A stretch of 23,362 bases of DNA from Reclinomonas americana ATCC 50394 (Eukaryota; Jakobida; Jakobea; Jakobida), in contig PS015066.1 in NCBI GenBank assembly GCA_048213135.1, forward strand, positions 169,043 through 192,404, written 5' to 3'. The notes under the pieces are model-generated. The model was not told where the DNA came from and did no database searches. It saw only the letters and a program-made list of their open reading frames with translations. Both the position numbers and the translations under genes were made by a program. Below, piece after piece: positions 1 to 8,153 of the stretch. Positions within the stretch are counted from its first letter, which is position 1. Each line of letters opens with the position of its first letter.

Positions 1-237
1 TGGCACGCTTTCTTCAGTTCTCACCCATCTACCTACTCTCCATTCCGCCCTGTCTGTCATTCGTCTTTGCGTTGTCTGTCCGCCCTCCCTCGCCATCTGA
101 ACCCTTCCTGTTTCTCCCCCCTCTCTCTTTCCTCGTTCTGCCATACTCTCCTTCACCTCAACCCCTTCCCCCTTCCCCCCTTTCCCTAATTGCCCCCTTC
201 CCCCTTTCCCTTATTGCCCCCCTTCCCCCCTCCCCAG
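1..237 (+). other. C/T-rich intron upstream of the first visible CCZ1 exon
   Basis: This stretch is strongly pyrimidine-rich on the + strand and ends in a long C/T tract followed by CAG at 235-237. That is a good 3' splice site for the exon starting at 238. Within it, a roughly 27-bp C-rich motif containing 'attgcccc' occurs twice around 170-235. No open frame here resembles a known protein, so I read it as intron, with the rest of CCZ1 lying upstream of the window. Confidence 0.7.
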
Positions 238-1026
238 TTCTCCCGAGTAACCATCCTCCTCTTCGTCGACCCATCGGTGGTCACCGACATCTCCTTCTAC
301 CGCGGCCTGCGCGACACCCTCCACGAGGAGTACCCGTCGGTGATTCAGACCCTCAGCGACCACTACATTCCGTTCGTCAGGTGAGTGCACCCACCATCTT
401 CTCTTCTTCTTCCTCGCACCTCCTCACTGTTTGCGCGCAGTAACGAGGACGCCTTCAAATACATCTACTTCAACCACATGAACCTGGCCTTCAAGACGTC
501 GCTGACCAAGCGACCGAATGTGATTACACAAGAGACCATGCAAGTGTTGCAGTACATTCACACGCAGTTTGAAAGGTGAGTCGAGTGGCCCGCGCTGGCG
601 AGCAACTTGGAGACTTTTGCTGACGCTCACTCGCGCGCGCGCAGGAGTCCGGACGATATCAAGGAGTACTGCGTCAAGACAAAGCGCGAGGGTTGGGTGA
701 TTGGACGCAAGGTGGCACAGCGTGAGTTTTACGTGATTTTCGACGCGAGGAACACCAGTATCGCGGAAGTCAGTGGTGAGTGTGGGTGAGGAATGGGTGT
801 TTTTGTGGATGGGAGAGTGACTTACCCACTCTTGGCGCCACCGTAGCGAGTGTGAGGTCACTGAGCCACCTGTTCTTCCACTCGGCATTTGTCGACTGAC
901 GTGTACTATCGTCAGAAGGTGCTTGTTGAGACAGTGAACGGGCAAGTGATTGACGTACGATTTGAAGAGATCTGCTTCTTGACCCGTGCTTGCGGCAGAG
1001 GCAATCGAGTCGGCGAGCTCGCGTAG
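238..1026 (+). CDS. CCZ1: Vacuolar fusion protein CCZ1, C-terminal four exons (5' end outside window)
   Basis: CCZ1 pairs with MON1 to form the guanine-nucleotide exchange factor that activates Rab7 on late endosomes and vacuoles. Four exons join in frame: 238-380, 441-575, 645-775 and 935-1026 (501 nt, 166 residues plus TAG). Introns 1-3 begin GTGAGT and end in CAG. The protein contains 'FKYIYFNHMNLAFKTS', very close to the animal CCZ1 stretch FKYLYFNHMNLA, then 'EFYVIFDARNTSIAEV', and ends near 'FEEICFLT', matching the conserved FNNIFFLD terminus. The last acceptor was chosen at 934/935 because exon 3 ends after one base of a codon. The more obvious CAG at 913-915 would break the frame, while 935 gives the family spacing between IAEV and the final FxxIxFL motif. 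About 12 extra residues follow that motif. The domain is the third longin-like domain of the CCZ1/INTU family. Identification is by remembered homology. Confidence 0.88.
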
Positions 1027-1076
1027 GTTTTGTCGCCAAAGCCGGTTTGGGGTCAAGAATTAGCATTTGTGAGGAG

Positions 1077-1226
1077 CGTTGGTCCCTTGCTGCATCGCCC
1101 AGCGGCGCAGCTGTCCTTGCTGCATCCTACGACATCGCGGCTGTCCTTGCTGCCTCACTCGGCATCGCAGCTATTCTTATTACATCACCTGGCATCGCAG
1201 CTGTTCTTGCTACATCACCCGGCAAT
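1077..1226 (+). repeat. 30-bp minisatellite, five copies, in the CCZ1/beta-amylase spacer
   Basis: Four well-matched 30-bp units start at 1107, 1137, 1167 and 1197, with a poorer one at 1077. The core is close to 'gcagctgtccttgctgcatc'. Because 30 is a multiple of three, one + strand frame stays open across the block as a repeating 10-residue pattern (AAVLAAS-GI). It lies 50 bp after the CCZ1 stop, and the beta-amylase stop on the other strand is at 1560, so it probably sits in 3' untranslated sequence. The rest of 1027-1559 shows no other gene. Confidence 0.8.
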
Positions 1227-1397
1227 CGCAGCCCTTCGGCACAAAAAGATTCGCAAGGCCACGACTGGGCGTTCCTTGCTTTTTGACATGCGCAGCAGGC
1301 ATTGCTTGCTGTTCATTCTTCGGTGTGTGTAAGTGCGCTGTAATGGCGTGCGCTCTACGCGGCATCTCTCTGCGGCCGCCTCCACTCTTCTTTTCTA

Positions 1398-1402
<5 letters not shown>

Positions 1403-1434
<32 letters not shown>
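1403..1434. repeat. (CT)n microsatellite
   Basis: An uninterrupted run of about 16 CT dinucleotides lies between the convergent 3' ends of CCZ1 and the beta-amylase gene. Confidence 0.95.
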
Positions 1435-1439
<5 letters not shown>

Positions 1440-1559
1440 GAAGCTGTGTCGCACAACAGACTTCCGCAACCGACAAATGAAGCACACGGACAAGGAACGA
1501 GAGCGCAGACAAAAGCGCAGAAACACTTGGTTTACCCCGATTGCACAAAACGCACTCGC

Positions 1560-2417
1560 CTACTCGCCGCGGATGTAGGCGCGGCCGTGCTTGAGAAACT
1601 CTTGCGTGTTCTCGTCCGCAGCGGCCGCCGACGGACCCAGGTTGTGCATGCGATTGACAAACTGCAAGAAGTTGTTCCAGTTGTTGCCAGACGTAACAGT
1701 GCTGTCGAGGCGCAGGTACGTGAAGGCCTGTGCAAACCACAGCAGTCAGCAAACAGACATCCGTCACGCAGGAGACGGCAACGCGAGCGAAACTGAAATG
1801 GGGCTCTTGCCGTTGCGGTAGCTTTGCGAGGCAACTGAAGGGCAAAGGTGAGACGTGCGGGAACCAACATCGATAACTGAGCGCGACGCAACTCTGGTTG
1901 TACGCCGTGGTGTCGTAGCGCGGGAGAGCATTCTCACCACCATACGCTGCAACCACCGAGCATGAGAGAGAGAAAGCAGGGCACGTGTGTGTGTGAGAGC
2001 AGGGTTGCACGCAACGAATGCCAGCATTGAATGCAGCATCCTCAGTCTGCTGCACCAGCTCGGCCGGGCCGCAAGCACACGACGATGGCTGCGACAAGAG
2101 AAAGTGAGGCCATGAGTCATGCACTCGGGGGTGGCGACGGGCGCACCTGCTCCGTGTCGCGCATCTCCATGCAAGTAAAGGTGAACTCGGCGCCGTACTG
2201 CTTGAACATGTTGGCGATCTGCGAGGCCAAGGGAAGGGTGAGGGAGGAAAGAGAGGGACAGAGAGTCGGAGGAGGACAGAGAAGGATGAGGGCAGACAGA
2301 AGAACAGGGAGAAAGCGAGAGAGAACAGGGAAGAGGAGAGAGAAGAGAAAGAGAGAGTGACAGACAGCGAAACGGAACGGAAGGGCGGGAGAGAAAATGC
2401 GACAGAGAGACAGAGAG

Positions 2418-2457
<40 letters not shown>

Positions 2458-4562
2458 GTAGAGAGGCAGAGTGAGACAGAGAGAGAATGAGAGCGGAAGA
2501 GATAGATATAAAATGAGAGAGGGAAGGTGAGACTCAGGCAGAGACAAAGAGAAATGCAGAGACGGGGACGCACGATGAGAACATGGCACGCATGCTCACC
2601 GAGAGAAAGACAATTTACGCACACAGACGAGAACGAATTAAAGAGAACAGGGGAACAAGGGGAAAACACAAGAACACCCGAGAGATAGAGAAGCGGCAAG
2701 AGAACAAGAGAGAGAGAGACAGCGAGAGAAACAGAGAGAAACAAAAACAGAGATGCACGACGGGAGAATTAAGTACATGTACGCACACTGAGGACGAGAG
2801 AAGAAACGCAAGAGCCGACGAGAGTTACAGATGCAATGGCAACACAATCTGCAGCGAAGACGGCCTGGTCCTACAGCAACGCAACATTCTGGTACCCATT
2901 AATGCCGTTGGCCACATAGTAGCCGGCGGTGAGCTCCGCTGCACACAGAAAAGTGAGGCAAAGACGAAAGACAAATGCATCCACACATCACGGACTAACC
3001 AGCATGCGACGGGCTCAGCGCCCACCAGTGGATACCTGCGACACACGATCAACGACTGCTGCATGCACCTCACAGCGAGACGCAACCCTGCATAAACATA
3101 CCAGCGACCTTGCCTGCAGCACCACAACAACAAATATGAGAAGATCGGACATCAACAAGGCACGTCCCACTCCAACGCACCAGCAATCTGCACGCGCCCG
3201 CCGAACACGTCTCGAGCGGCGGAGAGCACACGGCCGCCATGCTGAATCAAACGACCTGCGTACCAGCCTGCGTGCAGAAGAAGAGTGAGCTCAACAGAAA
3301 ACCCACCTTCTGCTTGTCAACAACATCAACGCAACTCAAAAAGAATTGGCCGTACGCGCTCGAGTAATTGTCGTGGCTGCCGCCAAAGAAACCAGTGTCA
3401 CCCGGCTTGCTGTTGTAGGAGCCAGCGTCATCAGGACCGCCATGGCCCCACTCGGCGTGGTTGGCGGCATTGGCGGCCTTCTGCAGGTCCGCCAGGATGT
3501 ACTGGTCGTAGCACTGGAATCTGCGGGAAAGGGTGATTGGTGGGGGAGAACTGAGCGTCTGGCGATTGGACTTGCATATGCAACTCTCCGACGCCGCAGA
3601 AATTCCATCCACGATCGAAACGGTATCCCGGGTAACGCATCTCACCTGCCCAAGCACGTCAGCAACAAGAGAGACTGCCCTTTGGCGATTCCCACTCACC
3701 AGCCGGTCCCATGCCGACCTCCACCAGCGTCAGCGTGCCCTTGTTGATGGTGTCGGTGAAGTTGGCCGCGAACGAGCTCATAAAGTCTCGGTACAGCTGC
3801 ACGCCCGTGCTGTGGAGCCACACGAATCACAGATTGAGTCATTACATAATCGAGCGCCACGTCGCCTCGATACGCACCGTCCGTTGAACACAGGCTGATC
3901 GTCAACGCCCCACGACAGGTACTCCACGTCGGGGTGATACTCGCGATCCATGTAGTAGATGTTGGGGTTGTTGTTGCCGATGCTGCGCACCCAGGCTGCG
4001 AGAAGAGGCGTGTCACGTCAGTTGCTCGAAAAATGCAAGGAGAGGAATGAATGGACGCAACCTGGCAGCGGAATATTGCAGGTGTCGCCGACATTGCCAC
4101 CGCATTGGTCTGTGTGTGGAGAAAGAGGGGGGCACAGAGTGAGTGGAAATGAAGGGAAGCGATAAGAAACTGAGGAAGCTGAAAGGAGATCCTCCGTCGC
4201 CAGAGATCCTCCGTCGCCAGAGACTCTCCTTCTTTCTCTTCGTTCTCTGAGACAACAAAAAAACACATCCCCCCCTCTCTCAACGCATTCCCCACGATCA
4301 AGACGCAACGGAACGACATGACGACCTGCAGCTTGAGCCCGGCATTCTCCACCAGCTGCACAAGCTGGTGATATCTACTCCCACGCGCATTCAGAGACAG
4401 AAGGAGAAAACGAAGAAGAGAGAGGGAGAGAGACGCACCCCTGCCAGTTGTACTGACGCGGTCCAGCACCCTCCACATAGCCCCACCAAATATCGGCCAT
4501 GACACTGAGCAAAACAAAGACAACAATGAGTGAGCTCCAGATTCGCACATTCAGACATGCGT

Positions 4563-4593
<31 letters not shown>

Positions 4594-5449
4594 GAGGGAG
4601 GAGGAGGGAGGAAGAAGAGAGAGAGCGGAGGAGATAGTGTGTGACGAGTACGTAACGAAGACGACTACTTACGGTAGGAACGTACGTACGAACCGGAACG
4701 GACAACGAACGGGAAGGGTNNNNNNNNNNNNNNNNNNNNNNNNNNNNNNNNNNNNNNNNNNNNNNNNNNNNNNNNNNNNNNNNNNNNNNNNNNNNNNNNN
4801 NNNNNNNNNNNNNNNNNNNNNNNNNNNNNNNNNNNNNNNNNNNNNNNNNNNNNNNNNNNNNNNNNNNNNNNNNNNNNNNNNNNNNNNNNNNNNNNNNNNN
4901 NNNNNNNNNNNNNNNNNNNNNNNNNNNNNNNNNNNNNNNNNNNNNNNNNNNNNNNNNNNNNNNNNNNNNNNNNNNNNNNNNNNNNNNNNNNNNNNNNNNN
5001 NNNNNNNNNNNNNNNNNNNNNNNNNNNNNNNNNNNNNNNNNNNNNNNNNNNNNNNNNNNNNNNNNNNNNNNNNNNNNNNNNNNNNNNNNNNNNNNNNNNN
5101 NNNNNNNNNNNNNNNNNNNNNNNNNNNNNNNNNNNNNNNNNNNNNNNNNNNNNNNNNNNNNNNNNNNNNNNNNNNNNNNNNNNNNNNNNNNNNNNNNNNN
5201 NNNNNNNNNNNNNNNNNNNNNNNNNNNNNNNNNNNNNNNNNNNNNNNNNNNNNNNNNNNNNNNNNNNNNNNNNNNNNNNNNNNNNNNNNNNNNNNNNNNN
5301 NNNGGAGACGTAGAGAGGAGGAGGAGAGGGAGGGAGAAACGAGAGAGAGCGAGGCTGAATATGTGTGCAGAGTACAAAGAGCATTCTTTAACCTCTTCAC
5401 TCCCACAGAGACACGCAAGGGCTACTCTGTGTCGATGTGAGAGAATGCA

Positions 5450-5487
<38 letters not shown>

Positions 5488-5958
5488 AGTGTGAGTGTGT
5501 ATGTGTGTGTGCGTGTGTGTCAATGCATCGATGAGTCCTCTCTTTCTCCGCGTGTTTCTGCACTCTTCAGTCATTCTTCTCCCCTTGTCCTCTCTCCTCT
5601 CTTATTCTCCCCTTGTTCTCTCTTCTTCTCTCCTTGCTCTCTCCGTGACATACACTGACACCCAAACACACACTCACTCACACACTCACCCATCGACATT
5701 GCCATCCTTCAACTGCCGGAACCAGCTCTGCAGCTGTCCCGGGTTGCTCAGCGTGTTTGCATCACGCAGAGTGTCCAACGGAAGCATCACTGATTGTGCG
5801 TGAGAGAGAGTGTGAGTGAGAGGCAATGTCCACGTGAGAGGAAAACCACAAGAGGTTTGTGTTGGTTTCAAACCGTAGACGGGCACATAGGCTGCTTGCG
5901 CGAGAAGCGCAGAGAGCGCGATAAAGGCGCAGAGTGTGATCACGGCGCCGCGTGACAT
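1560..5958 (-). CDS. Secreted beta-amylase (GH14), complete, 18 exons
   Basis: Beta-amylase releases maltose from the non-reducing ends of alpha-1,4-glucans. Exons in transcription order: 5958-5874, 5789-5690, 4504-4439, 4374-4310, 4109-4062, 3995-3878, 3809-3700, 3645-3585, 3520-3336, 3267-3181, 3113-3102, 3035-3000, 2938-2886, 2218-2147, 2088-2016, 1946-1893, 1834-1794, 1727-1560. They sum to 1434 nt (477 residues plus TAG) and every junction keeps frame. Residues 1-23 form a signal peptide (Arg3, hydrophobic core, Ala-x-Ala end). Then come VPVYVMLPLD (25-34), the flexible loop HQCGGNVGD (106-114), the acid Glu199 in GPAGEMRYP, the inner loop FTC (356-358) and the base Glu395 in GGENALPRYD. 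Glu-to-Glu and Thr-to-Glu spacings match soybean enzyme to within two residues. HWW (315-317) is followed by Ala-Leu instead of the Tyr-Lys of plant enzymes. Intron 2 contains an assembly gap. Intron 4 holds a 17-bp tandem duplication (4186-4219). Many donors read GTTGCGT or GTGCG. A secreted role suggests extracellular or phagosomal starch use (inference). Confidence 0.93.
2219..2885 (-). repeat. Long simple-sequence intron (intron 13 of the beta-amylase gene)
   Basis: This 667-bp intron is the longest ungapped one in the gene. On the + strand it is almost pure GA-rich purine (about 2225-2760), including a perfect (GA)n run near 2421-2454. On the transcribed sense strand it is therefore a pyrimidine tract leading into the acceptor at 2219. 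A 459-residue open frame on the - strand across it is Ser/Leu low-complexity and not a gene. Confidence 0.85.
4567..4592. repeat. (GA)n microsatellite in beta-amylase intron 2
   Basis: A perfect GA dinucleotide run lies within the second intron of the beta-amylase gene, in the GA-rich sequence leading toward the assembly gap. Confidence 0.9.
4720..5303. other. Assembly gap (584 N) inside beta-amylase intron 2
   Basis: This is a run of N. The flanking exons (4439-4504 and 5690-5789) join in frame to give VDG-VMADIWWG, a continuous family motif, so no coding sequence appears to be missing in the gap. Both gap edges are GA-rich, which suggests that simple sequence broke the assembly. Confidence 0.95.
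5453..5520. repeat. Compound (CT)n-(GT)n microsatellite
   Basis: A CT run (5453-5480) passes directly into a GT-rich run (5481-5520) within beta-amylase intron 2. Confidence 0.92.
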
Positions 5959-5997
5959 GATGCTCGAAAGTGGGTGTCTGAAAGTGTGGGAGCCCCG

Positions 5998-6018
5998 ATG
6001 TCGAGATTGTCTCGACAT
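5998..6018. promoter_or_regulatory. 21-nt palindrome just upstream of the beta-amylase start
   Basis: Nine bases (atgtcgaga) are followed by a 3-base spacer (ttg) and their exact reverse complement (tctcgacat). The element ends 40 nt upstream of the beta-amylase ATG (5958, - strand). It could be a dimeric transcription-factor site or a hairpin in the 5' untranslated region. The symmetry is seen directly; the role is inferred. Confidence 0.5.
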
Positions 6019-6028
6019 TGCGTGTTCG

Positions 6029-6720
6029 TCAAGCAGGTGAGGTGTTGGTGTTGTGCCTGGCTGCGTAACTTTGAAGAGTGAAGGGTGCTTGCAATCACAG
6101 CAGCACGTTTCGGAGCAGAGACAGCTGAGTTCAAAGTCCGACATTGTTTTTGTTGTTGTACATGTGTTCCTCAAGCAGTTGTGGTGTTGGTGTGGCGCCT
6201 GGCTGCGTAACTTTGAAGAGTGAAGGGTGCTTGTAACCAAAGCAGCACGTTTCGGAGCAGAGACAGCTGATCATGAGTTCGAACTCCGACGTTGCATTTA
6301 GTATCCTCAGGCGCTGTAGCGCAGTTGCAGTGTTGATGTAGTGTCTTGCTGTGCAGCTTGCAAGGATGTTGTAAGCTTGCAACCAAAGCAGAACGCTGCG
6401 ATTTGGAGAGACTGCTGAGTTCGAAGCCTGACGTTAACGTTGTCAATTGTTTGTTTGTTGTCTTCAAGCAGTTGCTCTCTGTGCTGGCTGTGGTGCCTGG
6501 CTGTGCAACTTGCAAGGCAATGTCCTCTGGAAACTACAGCAGCACAATCTGGAACAGAGACTGCTGAGTCTGGATCCGACGACGTCGTTGTTTCCCTTGA
6601 GTTCAGATTGTTGCGGCGTGAAGTGCATCTGCGCCACTTGCAAGGGCATTGTATTCTGGCTGCTATAGCAGCACGTTTCGGAGAAGAGACTGCTGAGTGG
6701 TGTCCACCGTTGTTGGCCAG
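6029..6720. repeat. Decaying tandem array of about 140-bp units upstream of the beta-amylase gene
   Basis: About five units begin near 6029, 6171, 6307, 6464 and 6593. The first two are close copies (142 bp apart) sharing 'tggctgcgtaactttgaag' and 'gcagcacgtttcggagcag'. Later units keep the order of motifs (tcaagcag, gtgcctggctg, cagcacg, gagactgctgag) with many changes. Several frames on both strands are open, giving overlapping repetitive peptides, but none looks like a known protein. The array lies between the beta-amylase start and the 3' end of the TMEM260-like gene. Sequence 6721-6962 shows nothing recognisable apart from C/T-rich stretches. Confidence 0.75.
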
Positions 6721-6962
6721 AGGAGAATTCTGTTCTTGCAACGCTATCCGCACGATCTGCTCCTCCCGCTGCGAACCTGCTGTGGCCATTCGTTGTTCAC
6801 CTACACCGCTGCCGCGCAGATCCCGGCATTTCGCCTACTTGCAGAGGCGTCGACTGCCGCACCTCACCCTTCTCTTCCACCCCCTCCCCACTCACCAACT
6901 TAACAAGTTTCACTGTCAAACCTCAGCGTATGTGAAATCGTCAACTGTCCTTTCCCACCATT

Positions 6963-7973
6963 CTACGCACTCACGGGCGGCACATCTTCTTGAACCACCT
7001 GTTGCTGCTGCAACTGCCGAGTGGCCTCATTCTGGCGGCACTCGGCCACCACATTGCGGATTTGCGCGCGGAAGGCATCGGTGATACCGGCGCGCATGTC
7101 AGGCGGCATGCGCACCAAGTCGTTGCCGTCGAGCAGCTCCAGGGTGTGGCTCCACGCCTGCACCACCGCGCGCTCATGCATCGGCCACTCCTCCGCGCTC
7201 ACCTGTGGATGCACACGCATGCGCAGGTGCGCCAGGCCGAGGTTGAGGTTGTATGCCGTCAGCGCGGCCGGCAGCGTCGGCATGTTCACGGCCTCGTCGT
7301 ACTCGTCGACGCACAACTGTGCCAGGCGGGCGCCCTCGCGCAGAACCTCCAGGTTTTCGGCCGGCGGGAGTTTCTGGTGCTGTGATGTGCAGAGTGAGAA
7401 AAAGGGAAAGGTGAAAAAGCGAGGCATAGCTCTCAATCCCTTCCCCTTTCCCTTCCCCCTCCCGCTCACCAACTCAAACATCGCCGGGAAGAACATATTA
7501 TGCGTCATGTTCAGCAGCAACGACCGCGACGTCCTCTGCACCGCATGCGACGGGTACTTGCTGATGGAAGGCAACTGCACGCGGTCAATCACCCGCGGCA
7601 TTCCGCTCTTGTAGCGATTCCACGTCTCCAGCGGGTCCATCTCCGCGGCCTTGCTGCGCAGAACCACCTCCTGCGCCAGGGCCTCCGGAGCAGAGGTCGC
7701 CACGTACCGCTCACACCAACTGCACGGGTGCTCACGCACCACTTCCGGGAAGGCCACAATGCGGCGCCCGAGAGCGGTGTTGGCATCGAAGAACTGGACC
7801 AGAGAGAACGCGCCGGGTCGGTCGAGGTTCCAGCCGGCCTCCGTCGGGAACACCACATTTGGCATGCTGGCGGCCACGCTCTTCACGTACCACGGATACG
7901 ACAGGTACGACATGCTGATCACGGAAACGTCCGGACGCAGGCCCTCCACCAGGTGCAAGTAGAGCACGGCGCC
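6963..7973 (-). CDS. TMEM260: TMEM260-like (DUF2723) protein, C-terminal part only
   Basis: Two exons, 7973-7470 and 7379-6963, give 306 residues plus TAG. The start of the upstream exon is set by a CTGCAG acceptor at 7974-7975. The protein opens with 'LYLHLVEGLRPDVSVISM' and continues 'SYPWYVKSVAASMPNVVFP', which parallels the animal TMEM260 segment (LRYLHxCEGxRPDxSLVD, YxWYVPKxAxHLPGVxFPG). Then come GAFSLVQF and CSWCERYV where TMEM260 has a similar Trp/Cys stretch. Animal TMEM260 is an ER multi-pass O-mannosyltransferase, and this part corresponds to its lumenal tail. The N-terminal transmembrane half is missing: beyond 8007 there is only a CT run, a 20-N gap, then the WD40 array. The 90-nt intron (7380-7469, GTGAGC...CACAG) has no stop in frame, so retention would insert 30 Gly/Lys-rich residues. 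The identification rests on remembered motifs. Confidence 0.62.
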   Translation of the reverse strand, partial: GAVLYLHLVEGLRPDVSVISMSYLSYPWYVKSVAASMPNVVFPTEAGWNLDRPGAFSLVQFFDANTALGRRIVAFPEVVREHPCSWCERYVATSAPEALAQEVVLRSKAAEMDPLETWNRYKSGMPRVIDRVQLPSISKYPSHAVQRTSRSLLLNMTHNMFFPAMFELVSGRGKGKGKGLRAMPRFFTFPFFSLCTSQHQKLPPAENLEVLREGARLAQLCVDEYDEAVNMPTLPAALTAYNLNLGLAHLRMRVHPQVSAEEWPMHERAVVQAWSHTLELLDGNDLVRMPPDMRAGITDAFRAQIRNVVAECRQNEATRQLQQQQVVQEDVPPVSA

Positions 7974-8006
7974 CTGCAGAATGTCGAGTGAGAGGGAGCC
8001 AATCAT

Positions 8007-8088
8007 GTTTCCTTCTGTCTCTGACTGCTTGTCTGTGTATGTCTGTCTCTCATCTCACCCTCTCCCTCTCTTTCTCTTCCGCCCTCTC

Positions 8089-8133
<45 letters not shown>

Positions 8134-8153
8134 NNNNNNNNNNNNNNNNNNNN
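8007..8153. repeat. CT-rich tract, (CT)n run and 20-N gap at the array edge
   Basis: A pyrimidine-rich stretch culminates in a perfect CT run (about 8094-8133) cut off by 20 N (8134-8153). Position 8154 is the first base of the WD40 array. On the - strand this would be the intron upstream of the TMEM260-like exon. Confidence 0.85.

Noticed and set aside
1210-2589. 459-residue open frame on the - strand
   Set aside because: It is Ser/Leu low-complexity over a GA-rich intron and overlaps proven beta-amylase exons in the wrong frame.
4391-5563. Open frames spanning runs of N
   Set aside because: Unknown bases cannot be read as codons; these frames are artefacts of the gap.
6307-7084. Overlapping open frames on both strands across the 140-bp repeats
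   Set aside because: They are repetitive, present in several frames at once and unlike any known protein. The + strand one also runs into the TMEM260-like exon antisense.
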